64,000 nucleotides of DNA from Hyaloscypha bicolor E (Eukaryota > Ascomycota > Leotiomycetes > Helotiales > Hyaloscyphaceae): the NCBI RefSeq assembly GCF_002865645.1, contig NW_020194512.1:3823183-3887182 (forward strand), written 5' to 3'. Position 1 is the stretch's first letter. Each line of letters opens with the position of its first letter. Position numbers and translations under genes: made by a program. Under the pieces are notes generated by a model. The model saw nothing but the letters and a program-made list of their open reading frames with translations. It did not search any database and was not told where the DNA came from. Of the stretch, positions 14,301-26,119 are shown piece by piece.

Positions 14301-15594
14301 AAATATAAATAATCTTGAGATTTTCTAAGAAATATAAATTAGTATTTCCTTATAGCTTATTCTTAATCTGAACTAGCTAATTATTAAAGATAGTATAATC
14401 TCTAGTAAAGAGAATTAGATCTGAAAGCTTAGTAACTCTAGTATTTCTAAAAGAAATATAAGATATAAGGGATCCTAAATAGAAATAAGCGAGAGATAGT
14501 TCGGGATTTTTTTAAGAGAAGTTTAAAATAGCTAGAATAAGTAAAATAAATATAGTTAGAGCTACTATAAGCCAATTTATTATAGCTATATAGTATTTAA
14601 TATTATTCTCGAGCTTAGTATTATAGAGTTTAGTATTCTCGAGAATAGCTTTATTATAACTATAAGTATTCTTATATGAAATAGTTCTTTAGATATTCTC
14701 CCGGTAGCTCTTTATAATAATATTAATATCTAAAAGTAAGATATTAGATTTCTTGGCCTATTTATATAATTCTCTAGTAGTAATATAGTTTTTAGTCTCT
14801 AGAAGCTTTATAATAAAAGTAGAGGGTTCTATTTCTATAAACTTATTTATAAATTCTCTAGGAATACTAATAAGATATTTGGTTTAGAAAGGGCTATTAA
14901 CGGGATAACCTGAACTAGTAGGAGCTTTACTAGAAGCCTTAGTAAAAGTTAATATAGTTCCTGGTTATGTAATATCCTAGGAAATTAACTTATTATACTT
15001 TTCCTCTATTATATTTTCCCTAGTAATCTTATTACCGGTATATATATAGGGCCTATAAGGTTATAGAATAGGGCTTAAGAATAGTAGTCAGGTTACTAGC
15101 CTATAAGTATCTATTACTCTAGAACTTAGTTAAAGAATAGCCTTTATTTAAGGTTCTTTAATTTTCGGGTTTTTAGAAAAGATTCTAATATATTACTAGT
15201 ATATATTTATAAAGATATAAATACCTAATTCCTATAAGAATTCTAAAGCTTTTTACTTTTATTATTCTAGAGTCTATTACTTATATTTCTGAGGTTCTGT
15301 TATCTTAGTAGTACCTATATTACTAATAGTTCTAAATTAGTTTATTTGAAATCCTTTATAAGATTAAAGGAAGTGAGCTTTAAATACTATTATAAGTATG
15401 GCATTTAGGGCTTGGAAAGTAAGGTAAAAGATCCCTTATAAAGACGATTTAAAGCTAAGGAAAAGAAAACTAGAATATAGGAGGCTATAAGGAAGTATAT
15501 ATACCCTATAATATACTAGTCCCGAAGGGGCTTAGCCTTCTAAATATCTCTAGTATATTCCAAATATATTTCCCTAGTAAGGCAGCCGTATTAC
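11336..15594 (-). mobile_element. Truncated, RIP-degraded Ty3/gypsy retrotransposon
   Basis: Read on the minus strand from 15,400 downward there is gag-like sequence, a mutated CCHC zinc knuckle, an aspartic-protease region and then reverse transcriptase near 12,000-12,650. Integrase, expected below 11,336, is absent; the unclassified 4.7-kb element starts there, so the gypsy element was cut or invaded at that point. The 15,365-15,594 end looks like LTR sequence that resumes after 18,488, on the far side of the inserted Ginger-like element. No open frame survives. Confidence 0.7.
12000..13740 (-). pseudogene. Gypsy gag-pol remnant: zinc knuckle, protease, RT
   Basis: Minus-strand reading gives, near 13,665-13,735, a Cys-X2-Cys-X4-His-X4-Cys pattern in which Cys and His have become Tyr ('YYNYNKFGYYIRYYP'), a typical effect of G to A mutation on TGC/CAC codons. 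An aspartic-protease-like stretch follows near 13,200-13,500 with the catalytic DTGA triad altered to NTRA. RT sequence near 12,090-12,190 reads 'YYKVYKYNILWESLINSPA' followed by 'YYINNI', matching the Ty3/gypsy 'LxxxxMPFGLTNAPA...FQxxIN' block. Stops interrupt all parts. Confidence 0.7.
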
Positions 15595-16454
15595 TATTTA
15601 CGCCCGTTCGTTAATACGAGCGGTTTACTAATCGGGCGCTACGATTAGTCAATCGGCCTTCCGATTAATCAATTATAGCTCTCATTAATCAATAGGAAAT
15701 GGAATATAATTCGCAAGCTATAGTGGGTCCCGATTAATTAATAAGGGGGCCAATTAATTAATTAGCTAATATTAAGATCTCGGAAATAGCAAAAGCTTTA
15801 CTATATATGCCTCCTACTATATCTAGGCGCTCCTATAGCTACCCTAGCCCTTTTTGGTACCCTCCCCTCCACTTGATCACTTGATTCTCCTCCTTCTCTA
15901 GCTCCATTCTCACGTACTTGCTCCTTAGCTACTCTCTTCTTTACTCTCTCAGATACTCTTCCAGCCTTCTGAACTAATACAATTAAACCACGATTATTCT
16001 CCTTTACTACTGCTTTAGGGAGGGTGATTTTATCCCTCTTGTAAGTTATACCAATAGTAAGTAAATCAGGATAAGTTAATTGGGAGGTGATTTTATTAAG
16101 GGCACTATACGGCCAGAGAGTAGTAAGCTCGCTATACTTAGTAGCTAAGCGGTAGCCCTATTTTAATTAGCTTTTATTAAAAGTAAGACTTATAAACTAT
16201 ATACCTTTAGAGTCTTTTCCAGAACTCTTACTAGAATTCTAGCCATTTCCGTACCAAATCTATATTACTTTGGGATCTGGAGGGTTATAATCTCTTAAAT
16301 ATCATATTCAAGAGCTTTGGAATTCGCTCTCTTTACCATATTCTCCTTCTGTTTTCTCATATGCTCCGTAACCCTTCTAGTTAGCTTAGATAAAATCATC
16401 TCCTCAGCTACTTTCTCCTATTCTGCTTCCTTATCTACGAAAAAGCTATCCTCT

Positions 16455-16542
16455 CTATCCTCTCCATTCTCTCTATCCTCTCCATTCTCTCCATTCTCTC
16501 TATTCTCTCTATTCTCTCTATCCTCTCTATCCTCTCCAGAAG
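16455..16542. repeat. 9-bp CT-rich tandem repeat inside the transposase gene
   Basis: Imperfect 9-base units (TCCTCTCTA / TTCTCTCCA type) run for about 88 bases. On the minus strand they encode a Glu-Asp/Asn-Arg tripeptide run (RED/REN/REY). It lies between the integrase core and the basic C-terminal part and probably forms a flexible charged linker. Confidence 0.75.
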
Positions 16543-17129
16543 CGCTATTCTCAGTAGTACCTTCCATAGGCCCTATAGCCCCTAGGGCCGTATGTATGCG
16601 GCGAGCACTCTCCTTATGGTCTAGGAAATCAGTAGGTGGCTTTCGTCCAAACCAGACCTCATATGGTATATTTCCCTTAGGAAGAGCTAGTATAGCTGTG
16701 GTATTAATTACCTATGCGATTAAAGGAAGTAACTGTATCTACGATTGGATATTAGTATCCGCTCGTACGGCCCATAGTCGTTTTTTGAAGATTCGATTAG
16801 CCACTTTAATAGAGCCCTGAGATTGAGGGTAATAAGCTCGTCCGCAAATAATCTTTATCCCTCTCTTCTTGCAAATCTCAATTACTTTCCCCTTAAACTC
16901 ACCCCCATTATTACAGGCTAAAATGGAAATATACCCATTATTATTTAGCTATTTAATAAGCTCGTCCGCAGCTTCGTCCGCAGTCTTAGCCTTAAGTCCA
17001 CGGATCCATACGAACTTGGAAAAGTGGCATTTCAATTACCAGATCCACGTATATTCTCCGTCCCGATTATGCTATAATAGTATTAGTAATAGTAATACTA
17101 TAGTATTAATAAAATGTAAATAAAAAGGT

Positions 17130-17265
17130 TCGGAATTTATGAAAATCGCAGGAATCGCGAAAATCGCAGGAATTGCAAAAATCGCAGGAATCACAAAAAT
17201 CACAGGAAAAGCTTAAAAACACACGAAATGCACGAAATGCAGGAAATGCAGGAAATACAGGAATA
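17130..17265. repeat. Degenerate 9/18-bp repeats (AAAATCGCAGGAATCG type)
   Basis: Units alternate between aaaatcgcagg and aatcgcg, drifting to cacgaaatg / caggaaatg toward 17,265. They interrupt the integrase core of the Ginger-like transposase between its first Asp region and the 'GEYTWIW' block, so they sit in a probable intron or an insertion. Confidence 0.6.
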
Positions 17266-18487
17266 TAGGGGTAAATTACATGACTTAAGGGATACTTATA
17301 CGAAAATCCATTAAATCCAGAACCATACGCTCGCCAGGATAATGAGATTAGATAGGTATAATCCCCTTAGAATTCTTCTAAGCCTTTTCCTTATTACAGT
17401 AAGTATAGTGGGCACTTATCCAAGTATAGTCGTTACGGGATGGGCCATACTAAATACGTCTTATATACTCAAATATAGTATTAAAGGCTATTATATAGGT
17501 TATTAGTATAAAAATTAGTAAATTCAAGGGGTACTTACCTATATATATTAATTTCTTATAAATAGTAGTCAAAACCTCAAAGGCATTGTTATAGCAAAGG
17601 GTATATCGGGCTGGAATAATCTCATTGCGGCGGGTATTATAGTATTTCTTATAATATACCTGATTATCCTAAAGCTCGTATAATTAGGATTCGTACTTAA
17701 TATTAGCCTGGTAGCGCTTCTCTGCTTTTATTTTACTAGGGAGTAAAGCATCAGGATTTTGTAACTACTATCTAATATCCATACGCTTCCTAGTAGTAAG
17801 AATTTTCCTATTACCGCCCTTAGTAAGCCTTTAATCCTATGTAGCTTCGTCTTTAGCGGACTAATTATTAGTAGGGTCTTTAGTAATAGGGGAGGGCAAA
17901 AACTGAGTACCAGAGGAACGTACTCCTGGTATAGTAATATTAAAATATTACTCTGCTCGGCCATAGATATGTTAACGAGGTATACGTAGGGCTGGAGATG
18001 AACGAAGGGTTGAAAGAAACATATTAGAAATAAGGTAATTAATTGGGAGATATATAGAATTAGTAATTATACTTGGAAAGTAGGTACTTATACTATAAAC
18101 TATGTACTGTAAACTGTGTCTAGGTAGTAAAAAGGGAGCAGAGGCCCTATATATATCTAGAAGCTCTGGAGAAATATCTTTACCCCTATTACATACTGAG
18201 AACTAAAGGGTTTTAGCCATTAGTCTTAAGGATATATTATTATATACTGAGAACTAAAGGGTTTCAGCCTCCTCAGCCCCGAAACCCCAATATTACCCGA
18301 TTAATCAATCGGCCATTCGATTAATTAATCGGCCCCCTTATTAATTAATCGGGACCCACTATGGCTTGCGAATCGTATTCCATTTCCTATTAATTAATGG
18401 GAGCTATAATTGATTAATCGGAAGGCCGATTAACTAATCGTAGCGCCCGATTAGTAAACCGCTCGTATTGACGAACGGGCGTGAACA

Positions 18488-18890
18488 TTACGTGTACCTA
18501 AGAGGTACCTGGCATCTGGCGAGATATCTCAGATACCGGATATCTGGGAATTATAACAAGTATATTCTTATATTTTTTAATAAATATATTTCTTATATAA
18601 GTAATAAGATTATATATCTTTATATTACTTATAAAGTTATACTTCTCTATTTATTATCCTATATAATATATCTCCTTTAATCTTTAGATATTAGTATTTT
18701 TGCTATATTAGTATCTTTTTATAAAAGCCTTATTTATAATACTTATAAGTTTGGATATAATTATTTAGTTAATAAATTAATATTTTTAGAGGCATATATT
18801 AAGGTATGAAATCGGGCTTTTAGCCTGATTAATATTTAGAAGGCTTAGGTAAAAGCAGGACTTATATTCTTTCTTTCTTTATTAATTATA
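18488..18890. other. Probable LTR remnant and AT-rich spacer
   Basis: The first 70 bases are GC-balanced and continue, across the Ginger-like insertion, the LTR-like sequence that ends at 15,594. They contain KpnI-like and EcoRV-like palindromes (ggtacc, gatatc). The remainder is AT-rich with no supported gene. Confidence 0.4.
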
Positions 18891-19649
18891 AATACTTTAC
18901 TTTTTCTTCCGGCTACTTTATATCTAATTATACCTCTTATAATAGTATTAAAATCAGAGGCAGAAACCTCTTTTAATATTCTTAATATAAGGAGAATTTG
19001 CAAGCTTAATAAGACTAGTCAAATCCAAGATCCTAAAGTAGTACTTAAGAAGATATATAAGGTAGCTAAAATTAATATAGCTTTATATATTACTTTCGAG
19101 AATTATAATACCGAATTTCAAGAGGTAGTAATACGAAAGAAAGAGAGATATAATTAAAAAAGGGGAAATCTAATACTAGAGGAAGTACGAACTTATAATA
19201 GTTCTATTTTAGAAAATCGAGTTCTTTGGAGCTACGAGATATAAAAGCAAGAGCTACTTACTAGATTTATGAAATACCCTCTTATAATCTTCGATTTCAA
19301 AATCAAGAAAGTATAAAAAAAGAAGGTCTCTCTATATCTATTAAAACCCTTATTATATACTACTACCGAACCCTTTGAGAATCTTACTCTTCTCTTTAAT
19401 TCTCTAATAAAGCCAATATTGCCAGTTAAGAAGGTTATTTCTCTAGTAAAGGCTACTAAAGCTATAATTACTATAAGAATACCTCGGGAGAAGGCTATAA
19501 AAATAGTAAAGAAAATATTAAAAATAGTAATTTTAATATATGAAAAGACGGAGGAGATAGCAAATAGAATCAAGGCGATTTGGGAAATCAAGAGCTCAAG
19601 TAAAAGGATAATTAAGCCTATTATGAAACGTATTATAAAGAAGAAGTAA
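18890..19649 (+). pseudogene. Decayed ORF of unknown function
   Basis: One + frame can be followed for about 250 codons with only a few TAA/TAG interruptions where CAA/CAG would restore Gln; the last 76 codons (from 19,419) are fully open and end at TAA 19,647-19,649. The product would be very Lys/Ile-rich, ending in a basic tail. Part of this composition comes from G/C to A/T drift. I do not recognise a family. It may be a fragment of a transposon gag or of a host gene decaying in an AT-rich block. Confidence 0.3.
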
Positions 19650-19799
19650 AATAAATACTTATAAATCATATAGTAATTTAATTAGAAAAGTTAACCAAGA
19701 AGCTTATACGTAATTCTTATAGCTTCTAATTATATACAAAGAGCTTTTATATTAATAGTATTAATTATATTACGAATTAAAGCTTAGATAAAAAAGTTA

Positions 19800-20110
19800 C
19801 TGCGATTATGGCCAAAAAAGTCGATATTTTGGTATGGCCGGTTGACCAGGCTAGCCGGTTAACCAGGGAACCCTTCTAGTCAGCATCGCCGCTCCGCTCA
19901 GGCGCTACTCACCCTCGCTTCACCCTCACTCCGCCCTCTACTCAGGTTGCACCCCAGTGTAAATGCCTGACTCGTACTGTGGTGGGGTTTTTTCTCTCTT
20001 GTCCCGTGACTACCGTCACGTGTCCTGCTTCCCAGGCATGCTGGCGCTAGTTTAGGGGGTTGTATAAGACCTCCGTCCATACGTACGATTAGCCTTCCCA
20101 ATACATCAAC
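19800..20110. other. GC-balanced island without a supported gene
   Basis: About 300 bases of ordinary composition sit between AT-rich blocks. They hold direct short repeats (ccggttgacc / ccggttaacc) and a Ser/Cys-rich minus frame without family features. It may be the residue of a host promoter or a younger element. No tRNA fold was recognised. Confidence 0.35.
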
Positions 20111-21444
20111 CTTTTGAGCCCCTTATTTTTGACCATTCGTATTATTTCGTTACTGGTACTGAGAGTCTTAAGATTATTACTTCTACTTATTTAGCTTCCT
20201 ACCCTCTTTACCTCCACCCACGCATCCAACGCCTATATATGGTCCGAAATCCATATAACAATCAAATCCCCATCACAGTACGCCAAGCCGCACTAAAGCA
20301 GCTGTATAGTGCCGAGAGGTAGTTGCCTCATAATACAGCTCACAACCCCATTATAGATAATTTGTTAACGAACTGTATATAACTAAAGTTACCTATGCCC
20401 GTTTCAAATACTAAAATAGAATATTAGAGCCCAAATTAGCTCTAGCCTCTCTACTATTACATTGAGCGAAGATAGGCACCTAAAGGTATAGTAATAAGAC
20501 CTCTAGTATTATAAATAGTATACGGATCCCGTTTTAGCTCCCCGAGTCCTTAATTAGCTTTAGCGAATTACTTTAGTCTAAATTTAGATTCTGACTCTTG
20601 ACTTAATATAATCTAGGCTAAAATATATCCTTTATTTATACTCGAAACTAAAATAGTTTAAATTATAATATTATAAGTTAGTTTCCTTTAGTTTAAAGTA
20701 AATAAATCTAGTATAATAAAACTTAGAATAGACTAATTTTTAATACTTAAAAATAAAGTAATTCGAATTATAATATTATAATTTAATTTACTTTAGTTTT
20801 AAGTATATTATAATAAGGTTTATATAAACGCTTATTAATTATATATTCTTTTTCTTTTCTTTTTACTTCTTAGTATTTAGTCTTTAGTTCTCTTAATAAT
20901 AAAGCGAACTAATAAGAAATATATACTTTATATTTATTATACTTCTCGAAATTATATTCTCGTAATTCTTTTTCTTTTTTCTTTTCGCGGCTATATTATT
21001 TTATATACTTTTTCTATTAGAATATTAATTCAATATAATAGAATTAAAAGCATAACGACTTTTAATACTAAAACCTTAAATATTACAACTTGTAATATAA
21101 TATTTAGAGTATTTCTACCGTAATTACTTTAAGCTTACTAAAGTAAAAAACTCGTTATTAAATTAAGAGCTTAAAATCAAGAACTAAAAACCCCAAAAAA
21201 ACTCGTATTAAGGATATTGTCTTCCCTAGAGAAAGAAGCCAAGAGCCGGATATATATATATATAAGCAAGTTATATACCGAGCTATATAACCCTATAATA
21301 AGAATCCTTGTTATATTATAGTAATTATCTTAGGGCTTTAATATATTTTCTGTTATCTTATAAAGATTATATAAGTTCTAAAGCTAACTTCTTTAAATTG
21401 CTTTATATTTCCCCTAAAATAAAAGAGTCATTTAAAGTTTAAGT
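20110..21444. other. AT-rich spacer, no gene seen
   Basis: No coding signal was seen on either strand. A motif of about 40 bases, aattataatattataa followed by ttttagtt-like sequence, occurs twice, near 20,660 and 20,770. A short (TA)n run lies near 21,250. The last bases are the 3' flank of the HET gene fragment. Confidence 0.5.
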
Positions 21445-21827
21445 CTAATAGAGAACGATTTTCTCTAATCCGGCCTCTTCGTTTTCGACTAAACGGATTG
21501 CCTGACCGTCCACAAGACCATGGATATCTAGTGGGAATAGTGAGTTTAACTTGCCCTGCCCAAGTCTTAATAAAATCATCTGGAGTCGTAACTTACAAGC
21601 TTCTCCCACAATGACATAATGGTTCAATTTCTTACGAAGAACGAACGGGACGCCGGCACCATGAAATACACAGATGCAATCCCCTACCTCGACATCTACG
21701 GAAGCGAGGCCTATTTTTCCCTTTTTACTACCAACCAGCCTCCTGCTCTCTGCAACTACACGAAACCTTTGGTTAAATGTCGTATTACCATATTCCAGAT
21801 CCAATTTCGGGATAGGTCGGTCTGCAT
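21445..21827 (-). pseudogene. HET-domain gene, 3' fragment (separated by insertion)
   Basis: This encodes the last 125 codons of a HET protein. The C-terminal block typical of the family is present: 'ESRRLVGSKKGKIGLASVDV', then 'GDCICVFHGAGVPFVLR', 'YVIVGEA' and 'DIHGLVDGQA'. It has normal codon use, and the only upstream start is a weak TTG. The fragment abuts the left end of the 8.86-kb element. Treating CAT (21,825-21,827 and 30,684-30,686) as a target duplication puts this fragment exactly in frame with the 5' part at 30,684-32,085. The combined gene would be about 593 codons, normal for the family. It has no start of its own and is presumably not made alone. Confidence 0.85.
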
Positions 21828-22068
21828 CTACTGAGGCCCACAGCTAGCTAGCGGACAAATCCGAGAAGCGAAAAGTGATTTTCTGATTTTCTGATTTTCG
21901 CACTGGCGCCCGCACACCCCCAGGCAGAATTCCTAATTAGAGGGTATAGCACCCACACGTGACTTTCGGCTTGGATAACGCAATAATAGTAAGGCTGCTT
22001 GCTTGTCTAATTAACGAAGTGAGAGCCCATACTACTATATGAAATCATACCAAAATTAGGCCGGATAG

Positions 22069-22298
22069 TATCCGTTCCGCTACCGCCAGCTTTATATGGT
22101 CCGTATATAGCTAAGCGAAAACCAATGAAATGCCATGTTTTAAGACTTTAGGGAACGTCTTCCTGGAATTTAGTAATCTGTGCCCTGAACTTTAGTAATA
22201 TGTTCGCTAAAATATAGTAAGCTTTAGTTATAAATTTTGGTGTTCCTTGCTTAGTAATATGTACGGACTATATAAAGCTGGCGGTAGCAGAACGGATA
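22069..22298. mobile_element. 230-bp MITE with TA-flanked inverted repeats
   Basis: Left arm TCCGTTCCGCTACCGCCAG from 22,071 and a right arm ending ...AACGGA at 22,296 pair over about 35 bases (to the gtccgta motif). TA flanks both ends, as in Tc1/mariner-type elements. The tip differs at only three of 19 positions from that of the MITE at 39,111-39,270. It lies inside the 8.86-kb element, close to its left end. A short related piece (ttacggactatataagct) is visible near 30,503. Confidence 0.7.
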
Positions 22299-25200
22299 AT
22301 ATAAAATTGAGTATTTATTACAAATTACTATAGTTAGGTAACTATAGGCTATAAGCCTTTCTAGGATAATACTATTAATAGGGTCTAATAACTTCCTTAA
22401 TATTCCTGAGATTAGAAATAAGAAAATTAAACTATTAAAATAACTAAGAAGCTGGCTAATTACTTTTTTTTAGTAATTAATTAATAAAATTATATAAAGG
22501 TAATATTACTCGAGTAATTTAGTACTTATATTACTAAAAAATATATTATAATAGTAAAGTATATTCTAAACTTAATTTCTATTAAATAACTTAGTAGATT
22601 TTATTAAAATAATATTATAACTTTTAATAAATCTATTATTATATTATAAAGCTATTACTAAATAGGCTTATATAAATATTAATTAAGAAGAAATTATATA
22701 TAGTTTAATAGTAATTATAAGAATAGAATATTTAAATATGTATTTAAATAGTAAATATGCTTTTTCTTTATATATAGATTATAATTTTATATTATCTGGG
22801 AAATATAAATAAGAAAATACTTAAGGATTTTAAGAATTATAGCTATATAGCTTTAATTACTAGAGTTATTTATATATATAAAAAGCTTAGTTTTATTTAT
22901 TATATAATTATAATAGATAAATAAATAATAGATAAATAACTATTTATAATACTATAAAATAAGCTAAATAATAAGTAAATTATAGGTTATAAATAGTAGT
23001 ATTTATATATATACTTTTATTAATAAGATTTACTAGTAATCCGATTAGTTTTTCTATATTTTATTATTTTATTCTAGCTTAGAAAGTTAGGGCCTTATTT
23101 ACTAATATATTTTATTATTTATAAGAAAAGCTTATATATAATATTATAACTTCTGGATCCTAAAGTAATTATATTATAAATATAATAGATATAGTCTAAG
23201 AAAAGAGAATATATTATATTTAGGCCGGACTAGATTTAATTAATTAATAAATATAATAAGCTATTATTATTTGAAATTAAAGTATATATTTATATTAATA
23301 CTTATTTATATAATATTTTCTAGATATATATTAGAATCTCTAATTAGATTATTTATTTAATTATATAGTAGTATTTTTAGATTTAGATTTAAATAAGCTA
23401 TTATTCTTATTTCTTTAGGGCTAATTAAAGTTCTAAACTTTCTTTTATTACTAAAATATACTTTATATTCTTGTAAATAGCTAATTTATTAGTTATATAT
23501 ATAAAGAACTATTTTATTTCTAGGAAAAGTATTAAGAATTAGTAAGTTAAATCCTAATAGTAGGAACTTTAAAAGAGCTAGCTATACTAATAGTATATAA
23601 GTAATTCTATTTCCTTATATTTGCCTTTTATTCTTTTTATTATTAGAAGAAAGTATTAGATATTAATAATTATATTGCTTTTTATTAAGGCTATTAGGTC
23701 TAATATTATAATACCGGATTATATAACTAATTCTAATTAGTATATATAGAACTATTTTTAGGAACTGGCCTATACCGGGAATTATAATTACTAATATCTA
23801 TAGAACCGAATTACTTTACTAATACTTTATATATAGCAAATCTAAAACGAGATATATAGATTTATAAACTTATAGAATATCTATAGGATTAGAAAAAATA
23901 GATCTAGGCCTAATATAATAGCTAGTAAGCTATTTAGACTATATATAAAACTCCTAAACGAGATATAATACTAAAGTTATTCTATAAATATAGAGCTTTA
24001 TAATATAATTCTTAATAATTATTTAGTTTAGAATAAGTAATATAATTTTATATAGCTTTATATAAATATTAATAAGTTTCTATTAAAAGAAATACTAGAA
24101 TAGTATTATTAGAAGCTTATATTTTATAATATAAATATAATTAATATTTATATAAAAGATATTAATAGAAATAATAACTAATTATATATTTAAGCTTATT
24201 ACTAGCTCTAATATATAATCCGGATATATATAGCCTTAGAATAGCTACTAATATTAGAAGAATTCGAGAAGCTAACTAGTAAATATAATATTATTATTAT
24301 ATAGAATAGGATTTTTAAATAAATTATTCTAATAAATATAGAATATATAAGTAATATATAGGCCAGAAGAATATTTATATAATTCTTAATAATTTAGGAC
24401 TTTATTTAGAAATAGTTCTTTATTAGTAATATTTCTAATAATATAGGATAATTAAATAAGCTAGTTATAAAATAACTAGATATATTAAGATAAATATTAT
24501 TTATTATTAAATATATTATTTTTGAAAATAATACTAATAAAATTATTAAGTTTATTTATTATATAAATATTCTATATTTTTAAATTCTTATTTCTTAAAA
24601 TAGTACTATTATTTCTTAAAATCTATTCTAATATTATATATCTTATAGCTAAATACTAGTATAATAATATCTAATATTATAAGTTCTATTAATTTACTAA
24701 TAATAAATATAATATAGAGACTATTATTTTATTTATTTAAAATAATAATACTAATAGATTTAAATCTTATAATTCTAGAATTCCGTTTATATTTATTCTT
24801 TCTTTTATATCTAGAATACTTTAGATTTCTAGCTTTTCTTAGTATTTTTATCCTATATTTTTTCTTTTAGAAATATTTATTATATCTATTTCTCTAGTTA
24901 TTATTATTATATAGCTATTAGATATTATTTCTATTTTATTTCAGGCTTTTTTTATTCTAATAGCCCTATAACTATTTTCTTTTATATTTCCTTTTATTAT
25001 GAGCTATATTACTTAATTTAATTACTTTTCTAGTAATATTTATATTATTATATAAGCTTAATAAATTATAAATATAAGAGTTACTTAGGCTATTATCTAG
25101 GCTATAGCTTCTTATATTAGTAATAAGCTACCTGAAGCCCTTTAAGGTTTTATAAATTAAAATATAACCGGATCTAGTCTTATAGAATTATAGACTATAG

Positions 25201-26004
25201 TTTTATAGCTAGTTTTCTATAAATAGATATTTAATAATATAAAGAATTAGAGAGCTAAATAAAGAACTATCTAATTTTCTAAAGAAATTAATAGTAAGTT
25301 TTCTTTTATTTCTTTTACTAGATTCTTTATATAAATTCTAATAAATATTTTTTAATAAATAGCTTTTAATTTAAAATAAATAATCGAGTTTTTTCTATTC
25401 TTTCTAATATAGTTTTTTAATAGCTATTTTTTTATTTCTCTTTTTATATTAGTAAATCTATCTATTATTATTAATTTATTAATAATATAAATAAACTAAT
25501 ATTCTATACTAGTTTTAATAATAAAAAAGTCCAAGAACTTATAGTTTTACTAGGTTTTATTTAAATTATTTTTAACTTTTCTTATTATAATATATATTTG
25601 AGCCCTAAAAGTATTTAAATAATTTTCTTTATTTTATACTAGAATAAGACTTTATATAAAGATTTCTATTTTGAAATTACTTATAAAGAACTAGAAAATA
25701 TTTAGAAAATATAATAATTTAAAAAAATTAAATAATAGACTAAAGAGGCCCAAAGAGCCTAAAAAAGTATTACTTATTAGTATAGGTATAAGACTTTAAG
25801 AATAAAGAGAGATCTAATAAACTAGTAGGTAAATAAAGATATATATATAATTCTTTCTTTTAATTCTAGTTCTTATTCTTTATTTCTTTTATAGATTCTT
25901 TTCTGTTTTTAGATTTAATTAACTTGTATATATTAGAATTCTTTTCTATTTACTAATTTCTAGAAATTATAAGATAATATAGAAAGTATTACTAAAACTA
26001 ATTC

Positions 26005-26119
<115 letters not shown>

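Larger units (their letters stand above)
15835..17963 (-). pseudogene. Integrase-like DDE transposase of the Ginger-like element, inactivated
   Basis: Minus-strand reading starts at the ATG of 17,963 (MAEQSNI...), with a frame change soon after. An HHCC-like zinc segment lies near 17,400-17,560, apparently split by a GT-AG intron of about 77 bases (17,461-17,537). The integrase core is at 16,560-17,320: 'GEYTWIW', 'CHFSKFVWIRGLKAK', 'NNGGEFKG', 'YYPQSQGSIKVANR', 'NIPYEVWFGRKPPTDF'. The second catalytic Asp reads Asn and the Glu reads Lys, so the enzyme is dead. A repeat-bearing stretch of about 150-200 bases near 17,130-17,270 separates the first Asp region from the rest and may be an intron. 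An acidic/Arg repeat and a basic C-terminal segment ('ITLPKAVVKENNRGLIVLVQ') extend to about 15,835. Confidence 0.65.
15595..18487 (-). mobile_element. Ginger-like DNA transposon (integrase-type transposase, long TIRs, 4-bp TSD)
   Basis: The two ends are inverted repeats of about 190 bases; the tips share a ttyACGCCCGTTCGT core followed by AATACGAGCG. The flanks carry a direct TTAC at 15,591-15,594 and 18,488-18,491, a 4-bp target-site duplication. The interior encodes a retrovirus/gypsy-like integrase on the minus strand but no RT or RNase H. Cut-and-paste elements with a gypsy-like integrase, TIRs and 4-bp duplications are known as the Ginger superfamily; the tip TGTTCAC fits its TGTNRNA consensus only loosely, so the name is tentative. 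The same tips occur in the 525-bp MITE at 38,094-38,618. The flanking sequence on both sides looks like one interrupted LTR. Confidence 0.7.

Noticed and set aside
16317..16820. 167-codon + frame rich in Ser/Leu/Phe
   Set aside because: It is the antisense of the transposase charged repeat (CT-rich), with no independent support.
19232..19669. Ile/Phe-rich minus frame with membrane-like segments
   Set aside because: AT-rich DNA gives such hydrophobic frames by composition; it overlaps a + frame that can be followed for much longer.
19840..19880. tRNA-like or palindromic ccggttgacc/ccggttaacc motif
   Set aside because: No cloverleaf or A/B box pair could be laid out; treated as short direct repeats.
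21619..21834. + strand frame over the HET 3' fragment
   Set aside because: Antisense shadow; the minus frame carries the conserved HET C-terminal block and joins in frame with the 5' part.
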